From Prorocentrum cordatum (lineage: Eukaryota; Sar; Dinophyceae; Prorocentrales; Prorocentraceae): 64,000 nt of DNA. Location: contig CAUYUJ010016471.1 of NCBI GenBank assembly GCA_963575745.1, forward strand, positions 368,504 through 432,503. Reading direction: 5' to 3'. The notes below the pieces were generated by a model, which ran no database searches, was not told where the DNA came from, and was given only the letters and a program-made list of their open reading frames with translations. A program made the position numbers and the translations under genes. The number at the start of each line of letters is the position of its first letter. Position 1 is the stretch's first letter. Shown piece after piece: positions 32,220 to 43,849 of this stretch.

Positions 32220-34260
32220 TGTCGCCGCCAGCCCCGTGGGGCAGCGGCGGCTGGGCGTATAAACCCGGCGGCAGTCAGGCACGGGGCTGCAGGCAGGTGT
32301 GATCCCAGCCTTGCTTGTAGTAACCCCGTGGAAGTGGCCCTGCCGGGAGGGCTACTGCTCGCCGCCGCGCCCGCGGGGGAGACCGTCGCGAGCGTCTTCC
32401 GCCTGGGGGCCCCGACGGGCGAGACGCGCGCTGAACCGGCAAGGCCTCGACGCGAGCGGCGCTGGCCCCATGATCTGCCGCAAAACTCGACCCCGCGAAA
32501 CAGACCCATTTGAACCGCGAGGCGAAGAATTCGCCGCGCGCCGGGACTGCCAGCATGTGCCTGGTGGCGGGAGAACGCGACCGCCTGACATTTCGTGGCT
32601 TTCGTCCTGCGCGGCCGCAACAGCGGCGACCTCGTCCGCGACGCGCGCGCGCAGGGCGCCGTCGCACGATTGGGCACGCGGCGCCGTTCTTCCGCGGCGC
32701 GCGGCGGGAACCCCTGGGGGAGCCAGAGGGGCGGGGCGTCGCGGTGGCGACGCGAGCGCTGGCCCCTTCCAGCGTCTGCGACGCGCGCGTGCCACTCTTC
32801 GAACCTGACCCGCTGGGCCCCGAGCGCTATCGGCTAGCAGCCGCGACGAGTCACAGATATAGAAAAGCAGGACCCCTCCCCGTCCCATGGCGCATGGCGC
32901 CGTTAGATCGCGCATCGCGGCGCGTGCGAACACCGCGCAGCGAATGGCGCATGGCGCTGTCCGTTGCCCACGCCGCGCCCTTTCTGCAGCCGCCTGTTGC
33001 CCGCGCTGCACGCGGGCGCATTCTACGTTTAGCGCGAGGCGCTGTGCTGTCATAGCGCGCAGAGTGCTGTCCCGCCATGCGAGCGCAGCGCGAGGCGCTG
33101 CTACTCCTGCGAATCATGTCTCCAATCGTCCTCCCCCACATGTTCCTGCGCCCCCTCGCGGTCGCTCTCCTGCCCGCGACCTGACCCTTACAGGCGGCGC
33201 CGCGCGCATGAAACATCTGACTTTGGCCCGACGTCCTTTCGCGCGGCGTTCAAGGGCATCGCCGATCATTATATGACTGCTTTTGCATTGAGCGATCCGA
33301 TGCGTATTCGCCACGCGCTTCGAAGGGCCGGGCACGTCGCCGTTTTTCTTGCAAGCACCAGCATCGACGTTTGGATTTGGCGGGGGGGGACTTCGAGGGG
33401 CAACGCGTGCCCGGGCGAGCTGCGTCGAGCCATGCTCGCAGGGCCGGTTAGACTCTTGCTAGTATATGGTCGTGCTGGATGTTCACGCAAGAATGGTGAC
33501 GCGGAAGCGCAGCCTAAATTGGATAATGATGACATTGCCAAAATATACGAAACTACCCAAATGACCGCGGTTGGTGTTTTTATTCTCGAATAGATTGGAA
33601 GGCCGCGGAACCCGGAGCATGCTGTCAAATGGGGCTTCAGGGCTAGCATGGGGCAAGTGCGTCGGCAGCATCAGCGCTGATTTGGGCCTTGGACCAGTGG
33701 TCGACGGCAGGCCTGTCCACGAAGCGCCGGCAGGGAACGCAGAAGAGCGACGTTCATGGGGCAGAGGAGGCCCGGAGGACGCATAACATCAACTTCATGC
33801 GCCGCGCGGCGGGGGGCGCGCAATCGCGCGCGCCGCGCAGGAGCACCAAGACTGGTCGCTGACGCCTGGATTCTGCGAGGCACGCGGAGACGTCGGATGC
33901 GCAGCCCGGAAATACAAAAATAATATGTGCGTTTGCAATGCGCCGCGGGGGGTCGCGGGAAAAGCAAGCTTGGGGCGGCGCGTCAGAAGCAGATAAAGGT
34001 CCAGGAATCGCAGCCAAGGCACCGATGGGAGACGCGCGGAAATTCAGAAGCACGGCGCGCACGCACATGCGAAGCGCAAGTTATTGGGAGAGGACCTATT
34101 GGATTCATGTAAATTGACAGCAACAGGGGGGTGGCCCCGAATACCGATCCCACTTCGTCGCGCAGCAAGTTAAATTCTGCCTCAAGCAGAGCGGTGCAGT
34201 CGCGGCGACGCCACCGCCAGAGGCCGCAAAGCTATTGTTCTCCATGACAGCAAAGAAGAA
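32220..34260. other. GC-rich to mixed interval, no gene confidently recognised
   Basis: Overlapping Arg/Ala-rich ORFs on both strands to about 33,200, then more balanced composition. A plus-strand frame at 33,273-33,593 encodes 106 residues with YGRAGCSRKNG near its middle, faintly like the LYGTR-AxxNW step of copia reverse transcriptases. It could be the decayed upstream part of the relic at 34.3-35.4 kb, but this is not strong enough to call. Confidence 0.35.
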
Positions 34261-34266
34261 GAGATT

Positions 34267-35418
34267 ATGAAAAGGGCGCAAACGTTGAATCACGTTGGGA
34301 TTCATCGGTGGCATACAGGGCTTAACTCTATCATACGGCAAACAGAAGGCATTATCAAAACTCCCCGACTAGGATCGCGAACCGGGAATGCGCGGCCGAT
34401 CGTCGGCGTCCATGCGTGGGGCAATGGACGTAGTCAGCACGCTGACAAGACTGCTGCACGGGCGTCGCCGGGAATCGGATTTGACGGCGGCCCAGCGCCC
34501 CCATGCGCGTTCGCGCGCGATTGTCGGAGGATCTGGTTGACAGTGCACGGCGATGACCTCGCTAATTTAGGAAGCGATGTAGATCTAGATTCGCTCGAAT
34601 GGAGAGTCAAACCATACTTCGACGTTGGGTGCCCAGGCCCTGGGGTCAAACGTGAGGGGGAGCTGTTTATCCGAATGCTGAACATTGTAATCGAGTCGGG
34701 TCAGGGAGGCTTGCGGTGCGAAGTTGATCAACCACATGCAGAACTATCCGCTGTGTAGTTGGAGTTCGATGGTAACAGAGCGAGGTTAAGCGTCACCGGT
34801 GACATGATGACGACGAATGAAGAGGACGAGGGGAATTGATCGCAGCGCCGCGCCGCGCCAATATGCCAGGCATTTGACAGCCAGGGCTGGTTGCGCACTG
34901 CAGGGCAGATCCGCCGTGAGACTGCGCCGTTAGAGCTGGCTGGGCACGCGGCAAAGGCCGACCCGCGATTGCCCGAGGAATTTTCGATAAGGACCGACGC
35001 GGACCATGCCGGATGTTAATAGATCCGCCAGTCAATGAGCGGAGGAGTGGTTACGCGGGGTGACCGCACCATCATCAAATCTTGGAGCACGACCCAGATC
35101 GTTGCCCCGTCATTGGGCGAGGCCGGAACTTTTTGGACAGGTGAATGAAGATCAACAGGTTCGGGCCTTCAGGCCGTGCCCAAGGGTGTAGCGTCGCAAT
35201 CAGTTACCAAACGCGATGCCAGCTTCGCCGCTGCAATCGCGAGCAGAAAAGTCATAGGAAGCGTGAGTTACTCAGCGCGCCCTTCACGGCTGCAGGAAAG
35301 GGTTCAGAAAGGAACCGTCAGGAATCTAAAAGTCGGCACCGATGACAACACTGTAGTTGCACTAACCAAGCACATTAACGGATATACCCCCACCGAGCAA
35401 AAGCGCGCCACCGATTAG
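34267..35418 (+). pseudogene. Ty1/copia-type RT-RNase H relic 1
   Basis: The first ORF (34,267-34,758) reads GFDGGPAPPCAF, RRIWLTVHGDDLANLG and, near its end, LRCEVDQPHAE. The HGDD box (near 34,543) is copia RT motif C, and the G-L-x-x-E-x-D-x-x-H-A-E step follows it in copia polyproteins. Downstream the frame reads DADHAGC, then two adjacent stops (TAA TAG at 35,017-35,022), then SMSGGVVTRG, IKSWSTTQ and LGEAG, the first RNase H motifs. GTDDNTVVALTKHINGY near 35,335 resembles the D-N-x-A-D-x-x-T-K end. Stops and a frame change make it inactive. Gag, protease and integrase are not seen. Confidence 0.75.
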
Positions 35419-35429
35419 ATTTCGTTGGA

Positions 35430-36680
35430 AGGGGGGGCACAGTTAAGCGCCGCCCGTTGAATGCTGACTTGCCGCGGCCATTCTGCTCGAGCGACTACTT
35501 CAAACAAGTTGAAGGATCCGCTTTCTTCTTGTCCTACATCGCCCACAGCCGCCACCAAGGGCTGCGCCGCGGCGGGCGGAGGCGAAGGTCGGCCAGTTCA
35601 CGGCGGATTCGGCGATCCAGAAGTCTCCTTGCCGATAGACCACGTTGGACCGGGTTCTCGACCAGCGCGGGGGGGAAACCATTATTCTCAAGGCGGTTAT
35701 TGACTCGCGCTTGCGCCGCTGCGACGGCCGTGCGAGGAAGAGAGAGCGCGTCGGGACATGGAAAACCACGCCATCGCCGAGGTAGCGGCCGAGCGAGACG
35801 ACGCAGTTGAAAAGGCGGCGGGCTTCGAGGCCCAAGTCGAGGCACTGGGCGCAAACATCGGCTCGTTGCATCGCGGCCGCATCATGGGCGATGAGGCCAG
35901 GGAGGTTAGGCGCCGCGGGGTCGCGGGCGACTTGGCGACGACCTTTGAGTTAACGCGCCAGGTTGGAGCTGCACTTCAGGAGCTGTTTGAAACAGCTCAC
36001 TGCCTTGCGACGGCCTCGGCTGCCTCGGCGTTGGGCGCGATTGCCAGCTTCGCGCGCACCGTCCATCATGGCGCGTTAAGAGATGGAGCCGGGGACCGGC
36101 GTGCGAGCGTTATCTCCTGCTTCCTCGCGCGCGCTGCCCAGGGTGGCCCCGATGCGCGGGGGCGGAGGCACGCCGTTGCGCGCGACGCCCGCCGCCGCGC
36201 CACCTCCCGAGGGGCCGCCCGCGCAGCTTCCAGAATTGAAAGGGGCGCCCCGGCCGGTCGAAATTGAGGAACCGCGCGGAGAGCCGGTTGAGCGGGGAAG
36301 CCGGCTGACGATAGTTCGGGGATATTTCAGGAGCGCAACAGAAGCCGCACCCTGTAGCAGCAGCGCTGCGAGTGGCAGCGGGCCATTGAATTGCCCCCGC
36401 CGATCGGCGTCGCCAGGCCGCCAGCGAAGCCCCCGACGCCCGAAGAGGCGGCCAGCTCCATGGCCGGCACCGCCATCGAGAAGCACCGTCAACCCAGCTG
36501 TGCTCCAACAACGTTAGAGAAGAGGACATCGAGTTAATCCTTACTTTGTTCAGACTTGAAGGGCCCTTGCTGGTTAGCGCCAGGAGTGCGCGCCTTCTGG
36601 GGCAACCAGTATTTCGCGTCGCTGGCAGGGCGACAAGCGGCCGCGCGAGCTCCGGGACCCCACGGGGCAGGTTATCTCAT
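35430..36680. other. GC-mixed interval, no gene recognised
   Basis: A 169-codon plus-strand ORF (35,758-36,267) starts MENHAIAEVAAERDDAVEK and its first 60 residues look helical (EKAAGFEAQVEALGANIG), which could be a coiled coil from a Gag-like protein. It becomes Arg/Ala-rich afterwards. No family is recognised. Confidence 0.3.
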
Positions 36681-36688
36681 TTGGAGAT

Positions 36689-37770
36689 TTGTCAAATCCG
36701 CAATGGCAGTCGCGCGTTCCGCTGCGGAGATTGCCTGTGAGTTGTGATATTTGCCTTACTTGCGCGGACCGCTCCTTTGGCTGGTCCAGTCATCTGGCCA
36801 CCGGCTCCCTTCGACGCAGGTTAGTCGCATTCGTGAGTTTCCTGCAGGACCATCGCGCCCCTTGGCGGCCGGCTGACTTCGATCCTGCCATCGTCGATTT
36901 CGACTACAGTTATCCAGGCGACCCGCGCCGCAACGCGCCTTGGATTCAAGCCCTCACCCAAGCGGCCCCCGAACTGCAGGAGGACGAGTTAATCGATGTG
37001 TTACGCATGATGTTTGGCATGTTATTGGCAGGAAACCCTGCGGTGATCGGCGTTGACTTGCTGTGCGGGGGGCCGCGTAGCAACCGCGTCGAGATCATCG
37101 CCTGCAAAGTTACCGTGCGGTTCGTGATTTTGGAATCGGCTGGATTCTTTTCGAAATTGGCGGGCCGCGCAGTTAACCTGCATGAGCAATGCGACGCGCC
37201 GCAATCGTTAACTGGGGGCCAGTTGAATCACCCGCGCGAAGCTCCCAACGTCTGCTGGTGCCACACCGTGTCCAAGGTCGAGCCATGGAGGTCGCGATGC
37301 ACGGTCGATGGCTGTCACCCCATGTTTCCGCCAAAACGCTCTGGCGTGCGGCGCCGTACCAGAAGCAAAAGCAAAAACGAGGCGTGTGTTGGCAGGCGCG
37401 GTTGTTGGCTTTCGATGTCGACCTCTGGGCGATGGGTGGCAGGCGGATGCCCGACCCCCACTCCAGCAAGGAGTTGTTGAGGATAGGGTGGGACTTGAAC
37501 GCCAGTTTCCCTTGTTACCTTCGCAACCCAGATCGCGCCTATTGGGAGGCCACGGGCAGGTACGACAACCTTGTGGAGAAGAGCGCTCAACGGAGGCGTG
37601 ATGACGATTACGGATGTTGTGTTAACGAAAAACAGCACAATAAAGCGTATTGTTCCACGAGTACGTGTGACCCTGCTGACATTGTTAATCGGATGCGTGT
37701 TTTTAGATGTTGCAACACGCCGGAGCACGCTAGGATGCGAGGCGGACGCGCGTCCATTCCGCCAAGGTAG
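36689..37770 (+). pseudogene. Uncharacterised protein-like relic, two overlapping frames
   Basis: A 263-codon frame (36,689-37,480) has balanced composition in its middle (PWRPADFDPAIVDFDYSYPG, DELIDVLRMMFGMLLAG). A second frame (37,189-37,770) then looks more protein-like (LLAFDVDLWAMGGRRMPDP, ELLRIGWDLNASFPCYLRN). The handover near 37.3 kb suggests one decayed gene with a frameshift. Composition is lower in GC than the flanks. I recognise no family. Given its place between retroelement relics it may be a mobile-element protein, but a decayed host gene is equally possible. Confidence 0.35.
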
Positions 37771-37839
37771 ACGGCCAACAAGTATCAGTGTTCCGCGATA
37801 TTATTCCTCATCCCGTTTTTCCTACTCTCGTTAGAGAAG

Positions 37840-38280
37840 ATGTTCAATATTTGCTTGCATGATTCGGTGCGGAATTAAAAAATCGTATCGCGTGTTAGCA
37901 AGCCCATGCACTTTCACGCCCACACCATAGTCGCCTTCGGCCGCCTGCGCCAGTTATACATTAACTTACTTGTTCGTTTCGCTTGACTTGCTAGGTTGGA
38001 GACCTGGCTTCTGTGCGCTACTCAGCTGCTTAAAATTATTCCGTAACCTGGTCGGTGTGTTGTTTGCATATCCCCGTTTTCATATTCAGCTTGCCAGCCG
38101 AATGGAAGTGTCAAGATTATGCTGCGATTTGGTGTGCAGGAGACGCTGGCGAATTCGTCATACGCATGTCGTTACCGACGCCGTTTTGGCTCAAGTAATC
38201 AAGTGTAGCGTGCGCTGGGCATCGCTGCTCAACAAATCTCATCGATCCGTTGTCGTGCACTTCCGCTTCGGGAGTTTCCA
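37840..38280. other. A/T-richer interval, no gene recognised
   Basis: Composition close to 50% GC, unlike most of the window. It contains the SL-like word at 38,181-38,195. An open frame at 37,970-38,287 has no recognisable motif. Confidence 0.4.
38181..38195 (+). other. Possible degenerate spliced-leader relic
   Basis: CCGTTTTGGCTCAAG differs at one position from the truncated leader CCATTTTGGCTCAAG that precedes the LINE on the minus strand at 54,706-54,720. Nothing upstream resembles the CCGTAG start, and no gene is recognised downstream, so this may be chance or an old retroposed mRNA 5' end. Confidence 0.3.
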
Positions 38281-38286
38281 AAGATG

Positions 38287-38545
38287 ATGATTGACGGAGG
38301 AGGGGGTGGAAGATAAGGAGGAGGTGGAGGAGGTGGAGAAGGCTGAGAGAGAAGCACGGCATGGAGAAAAAGAGGGGGAGGAGGTGCAGGAGAATGAGGA
38401 GGACGAGGAGGAGGGAAAGGAAAACGAGGAGGAGGAGGAGGAGGAGGAGGAGGAGGAGGAGGAAGAGGAGGAGGAGGAACGGGGGGGAGGACGGACGATG
38501 GGGAGGAGGAGGAGGAGGAGGAGGAGGAAGAGGAGGCGTACTCAC
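38287..38545. repeat. (GGA)n purine tract
   Basis: GGAGGA/GAGGAGGAGG run of about 250 nt with poly-Glu ORF artefacts. 38,560-39,470 holds ordinary-looking sequence with no recognised gene. Confidence 0.93.
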
Positions 38546-39489
38546 GTCTACCCGCTTTGAAGGAGCGCATAGGTGAGTTTTATTCGCAAGCCGAGCCATC
38601 GATCCGTCCTTCTTGCAAGCCCCTCTCCTGGCTTCGCTCCCCGTTCCTCCCCCTCCTCGTCCTCAGCCCCAGCAACTTCCAAAATCCGAGGGTGGAGGCT
38701 ATATTTCGCTTCTGGATGTTATTGCCCCCCAGTCTAAAAATGTTTTTCTCTTGCTGATGGGCTCGTTCGTTTCGTGTTTGCCTTCTGGCTCGTTGTCCTT
38801 CCCCTCCACCTTTTATTGAGCCTGTAGGTTGTCGTCGTCCTCATATTCCTGTTCCCCTGCCCCCTCCTTCACATCCTCCTCCGCGTCCTCCGTTCTCAAC
38901 CTGTGTAAGTGAGTTCCCCCGTCACTGCTGCACAACATCGGGAGCCTCCACGTTGCATGACGCCACCTTCAGCAGCGGACGAAGCGATTCAGCTTGAGTT
39001 CCAGACCGCACGTTGACGAGTTCGCAGACGCAGGCGATTACTACAGCTATGGGCAAAGTGGGCAGTGAACACTTAAACAAACGTTGGGAAGGGTATTCGG
39101 TTTGGGAAGTCATGTGGTTAGATCTGCGTCGTGGGCTCCACACCGACATGCATGGAGGATCTTGGTTAGCGCGGTAGCGCCCACATGGAAGACGTCACGG
39201 GTACAAGTTCCACGCATGGAGGTGGGAACACATGTATTTGGAATACCCATGTCGGCCTCGAGAGGCACTATCAGCTCTCGTACAAAATGTTGCGTTGGCC
39301 TGCGAGAGAAATTCATGACACGAAAGTTCATATGTTGGACACGTGGCACGCGACTCGGCTATGTTCCGCGTCGCCGCGCTGCTCAGTTCTGCCTTGGCGT
39401 CAAGTCATCACCGCTTGTGATTGCCGCGTTTATGTACTGCTAAGCGCTTCCTCCCTCCTCTTTTTCCTCCTCCCTTAGCCTCCTGGGAG

Positions 39490-39640
39490 GCGACTGCGAC
39501 GACGCCCGACGACGACGACGACGTCCGCCATGACGCCTGACGACGACGAATCCCGCCGCCGTCGTCACCGTCGTCGCCCGACGAAGACGTCGTCGTCGCC
39601 GTCGTCGCCCGACGAAGACCAGCGGCGCCGCTCGACGCCG
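39490..39640. repeat. (GAC/CGT)n trinucleotide tract
   Basis: GACGACGACG then GTCGTCACCGTCG and GTCGTCGTCGCC runs. Ser/Asp/Arg ORFs are artefacts. Confidence 0.85.
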
Positions 39641-40014
39641 CTCGACGGCGCCGCTGCCGCTGCCGCGAGTCCCCCAGGGGCGCGCGGCGGGCCAGGCGAG
39701 CGACAGCACCGACGGCGAGGAGGTCGCCGCGGGCCACCAGCTGCCCTCCTCCAGGAGCCCCACGAGGAGCCCACCCGCACCGCGGCCGCGGCGCTGCGGG
39801 GGCGATGCTCCGAGCCCAGCTGCTCGGAGCAAGCCCCGGAGGCCTGGATCCCAGGCGCCCATCCACAAGCACGCCGTTGAATGCCCGGCACCGTGAGGTC
39901 GCACGACGCGCCTTTCCAAAGTGCCCCACCCCGTTTGGCACGGAAAAGAAACTGTTCCGCCGTGGCCTCCGCTGTTGGGGCACCAAGGGTGCCTCGGGGA
40001 CCCCCAAGCGGTGC

Positions 40015-40230
40015 GGTCACCACACCGTGTGGTGAGTCAATGGGGATGCGCTGTCACCGCACGGTTTTGGGGCCTGGGTCCTTCTGCGAGGCCGTCTCGG
40101 GCGGTGGGGGCCTCTGGGGTCCCAAGACCGTGCAGTGCCAGATCGTGCGGGAAGGTCGTTGGGGGCTCTGGGGTCACCGCACGCTGTGTCGCCGCACGGT
40201 TTCGGGATCCCCAGGTGCCAGTCATCACCT
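40015..40230. repeat. GGTCACCGCACGGTTT repeats with a 19-nt palindrome
   Basis: TCACCACACCGTGTGGTGA around 40,017-40,035 is a perfect inverted repeat with one central base. GTCACCGCACGGTTT, GTCACCGCACGCTG and GTCGCCGCACGGTTT follow at 60-130 nt intervals with GGGTCCCAAGACCGTGC between. Confidence 0.65.
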
Positions 40231-40254
40231 CGTCTTCTGGCTCCCGCGGTGGCA

Positions 40255-40475
40255 GGGGGGGAACACGGAGGAGAGGGACGGAGGAGAGGGAGGGAGGAGA
40301 GGAGGGAGGAGAGGAGGGAGGAGAGGGAGGGGAGGGGAGGGGAGGGAAGGGGAGGGGAGGAGAGGGGAGGGAGGCAGGGAGGCAGGGAGGGAGAGGAGGA
40401 GGAGGCGGAGGAGGAGGAGGAGGAGGAGGAGCAGGAGGAAGAGGAGGAGGAGGAGGAGGAGGAGGAGGAGAGGAG
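40255..40475. repeat. (GGA)n purine tract followed by (GTC)n
   Basis: GGAGGGAGGAG/GGAGGA to 40,475, then GTCGTCGTCG to about 40,530. 40,530-41,150 and 41,230-41,930 hold no recognised gene; 41,150-41,225 is a GAC repeat with GTAGTCGAC palindromes. Confidence 0.9.
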
Positions 40476-40494
40476 CTTGTCGTCGTGGTCGACT

Positions 40495-40527
<33 letters not shown>

Positions 40528-41924
40528 GTTTCGTACTTCAGCGTTTCTGGGGGCTCTCGTCGCCACCGCTCGACGTAGCTCAAGAAACTTGCTGGGCTCG
40601 TTCTCTGGAGGGTGGTGGGGGCAGTGCTGACCAGATGTTGGTCGCATCCGTCGTCAACGTCGCCGCCTGCTCCTTCCCCAGATCTGTACCAGAGAGCGTC
40701 TTGGCCCCAGGAAGAGCGACCAGAGACCTATATCATTGATCCCCCCTTGTCCTCCTGCTCTTCTCTGCTGTCTCAGCCTCTTTCCTCGTCGTCCTCATCC
40801 CGCTCCTCCTCTACGACCCCCAAAAAAGGCTGAGCACGTTTTCAGAAAGGACGGTTCCTCTCTTTCTCCTGATTTTTCCATTCGACATCATCGATCTCCA
40901 GAGGGCCATCCTTGCCAAGTTTTTCTTGCTGCATCGACTTCTGACGGTGCCAGGGGCCCGAAAAGGGCGTCCAGAGTGCGAACATAAAGAAAGCATATTC
41001 GCACATCCTCCTCCGCCTCCTATCTTCCTCTGAATCCGCCCAAGGTTCTGCCATTCCAGGGCCCATCCCACGTAGCTTGTTCTGCGAGCTGCGCTCAGCC
41101 GTGGCGACGAGAACGTTCAGAGACGTCTGACAACCTCGGGAACGACGATGAAAATCCACGACGACGACGACGACGACGACGACAGTAGTCGACTTCGACG
41201 ACAGTAGTCGACGACGACAAAGACAAAGACAAAGAAGAAGACGAAGACGGGGTCTCTCGAGGGCTCAGAGATCGCCAGAGGCCTCTGGAGGCCCTGGGAG
41301 GCCGCTGGAGGCTCCAGCAGAGGCGGCAACACGCCCAAGAGCCTCGAGCCTCGGCCCTCCCCGGAGGATCGGAAGCCTTCGTTCCGACGTCGAGCCACCT
41401 CCACATTGGAGGACCAGGCCTCCCGGGACTTCTTGAGCCCGCAGGGCGGTAGTCACGGCGGGCCCAAGGAGCAACGGGCACGCCAATCTCGCAGTCAGTA
41501 TGTGTTCGGGGGCACGGCTTCGACAAGGCTCGGTACCAATCGTTGACACGTTCCCTTTGAGGCCATCTTGGCCCTCGTGAGGGGTCGGGGGATGCGATCT
41601 TGGCGTGAGTTTGGTGCCGTTTTGCAGTGACGGTCACAATCGATTTGTTGCTTCTCGATGGGCTTCGCGAGGCGAGGCCATCTGGGGGACTCGTATGGCA
41701 TGCTTGGGCCTCTTAACAGGCCTGGGATGCAGCTGACGGCCTCCCGGTGTCCACGGGCCACGAAGTTCGTGAGGTCTGTGAAATGGTGTTCATTTGAACC
41801 GTTTTGACGGGCTAGTTGAGAGCCCCTGGGGACCCGTCATGCGTGATTGGTGTGCCGGCATGAGGATCCCTTCAGCCGTGTTGAGGCACAGCTGATCGCC
41901 TCTGGAGGTACATGAGGCGCACAG

Positions 41925-42090
41925 AGCAGTGTGTGCGTATGTACATGTGTGTATGTGTGTAGGTGGTTGTGTGTGTGAGTACGCGTGTGTGTGTGTGTGT
42001 GTGTGAGTGTGTGTGTGTGTATGTTCGTGTATTTGTTGGTGGGTTGGTGTGTGGGTCGGTGTGTGTGTGTGTGCGCGAGTGTGCGAGCGT
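41925..42090. repeat. (GT)n microsatellite
   Basis: GTGTGTGT with GAGTGTG and GGTTGGTGTG interruptions over about 160 nt. Confidence 0.93.
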
Positions 42091-42149
42091 GCCGAAATTA
42101 TGACTACTGGAGCCGCCTTGTGGGCGGACTCAGGGCCATTGAGGATCTA

Positions 42150-42192
42150 TTGGCCACGAAGTGCGTGAGTGGTGCGCCGAACTGAGGCTCCC
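42150..42192 (-). repeat. Isolated minus-strand relative of the 90-bp satellite
   Basis: GGCCACGAAGTGCGTGAG followed by TGGTGCGCCGAACTGAGG matches, with a few changes, the reverse complement of CTCACACGTTTCGTGGCC and its preceding CAATTCGGCACACC in the satellite monomer. A second fragment (GGCCACGAAGTTCGTGAGG) is at 41,757-41,775. Confidence 0.55.
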
Positions 42193-42419
42193 GATGCCCG
42201 TGTGGGGCCCCGAATGAAGGCCTCTGGAGGTCGAGAGACGTGCCGAGCTGAGGGCCCCCAGGAGAATCCACGCGCGGACGCCCCGATGGACCAGCGGAAT
42301 GAGCGAGGCTGCTCCTAGAATGCATGCTTCGTGCCATCTCCATCTTCCTCAAGGTCACTTTGACTCAAGGTCACTTTCACTCTTTACTCAACCATCTTAC
42401 AGCTTGCGCTTCCGATGGC

Positions 42420-43451
42420 GTCTGCCTCTTCGGGTGATGGCGAAAAGCGTCTCCCGGGTACTCCTGTCGGGCAGTTGTTCAAGGTTCATCGGATCCACAG
42501 CCCGCTTCATGAAATGGACGGGCTTGAAGACCGAGAGGACAGTGGGAAGATATCCACGCCGGCGGGGGGGGGCCACATCTGAGACGACGAGGAACGGTAA
42601 CATCACCATGGAGTCGAGGGCACAGCTCTTCAAACCACATCTTCGTCCAATCCAGGCGGACATATAGGTCATCAAGGCGCGCGGTGTCTCCCGGCAGGGC
42701 CTCGAGGACGCCGTGAACCCATTGAAGGAGGAGGCCCAAGACATCACCACCAGAGTGGCCGGTTTGGAGACTCATCCATCCCGTCCAACGTCAGCGAGGA
42801 GTGCGAGTGCTGCGTCGCCCGGGACGGCTTTGGAAGCGAAGCTACACGAACTTGAGGCCCAAGTCGCCGCACTTCGCTTCTCTCTCCGCATCAGGCCCCG
42901 ACAGCAACGCCCGCAGGCGACAAGCGCCATCTTTCGGCAGTGTTTTAGGGAATCCTGACAGTTTCGACTCGCTTGCAGCAGGCCTGCTCAGGTTCATGAC
43001 CGCACACAAGGGCTGATTTTATGATATTGTCTTGGCCGAGTTTGGGCACACGGCCGATAGAGATTCCGTAATGGCCTTCGTTGGGAATGCTACTTTGCAG
43101 CGCGATGGGAAACAAATTTGGGCTGGGCTACCTACCCAAGACAGAGTTCCTTTTGCCTGGGCGGCGCGCAACGCTTGTTTTGGTATCAAACACTTTCTCA
43201 AGAACAAGTTAGGTATCACCTACACGATCCGGGTGGTGGACGAGGAGCCGCGCGCAGTCCACGTCGTCGGAAACTTGATGTTGACCGCCGAGGTCTCCGA
43301 GAACACGCTCGTGTTAAAATGGTCGGAGGAGTGGCAGACTTGGAGGAACCTTGAAGGCTCCCCTGAGCTTCAGGATATTGTCAACAAGTGCGAAGGCATA
43401 CTTGGGCGCTCTGTGAGGGGAATGGAAGGAGCAGGCAAGGGATCCAAATAG
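42420..43451 (+). pseudogene. LINE ORF1-like relic (coiled coil plus basic domain)
   Basis: The frame at 42,713-42,958 encodes KEEAQDITTRVAGLET and, further on, ALEAKLHELEAQVAALRFS, a heptad pattern typical of a trimerising ORF1 coiled coil, with a Ser/Ala-rich linker between. After a frame change, 43,032-43,451 encodes 139 residues (GKQIWAGLPTQDRVPFAW, FLKNKLGITYTIRVVDEEP, NTLVLKWSEEWQTW) that look like a folded ORF1 nucleic-acid-binding domain and end in a natural stop. An endonuclease relic of the same orientation lies 0.5 kb downstream. The combination fits the first ORF of a non-LTR element; the family is my inference. Confidence 0.55.
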
Positions 43452-43849
43452 GGATCGCGGCGGGTGCCAGCCCAGGCCGGCGCTGGAACCGAACGTGCGC
43501 GCCTAATTGATCACCGTTTTTGCGGACATACTTCTTCGAGACCGTTAGGAGGTCTTCCGCTTCCGCCATCGCCCCCAGAAGCCCGCGACGGAAACTACAG
43601 CCGTTGCCAGCAACGTTCTGGGCAGCAAGTGGCGCCTCGCACAATGCTTCGATACTGGGGGTCGCGGAGGAGGGCAAAGCTACCGCTGCGACAACCCGAC
43701 CCACGGAACCGCTCGACGAGCAAGATCGCTGGAGTAACCGCTCCGGATGGATTCGGGGACGCAGTAAACGTCATTGTGAGCCGCTGGTCGATCAGGTTCT
43801 AGCAACGCGGAGCGTTGAAGGTTTGGGTCAGACTTGCGATCATTCACCA

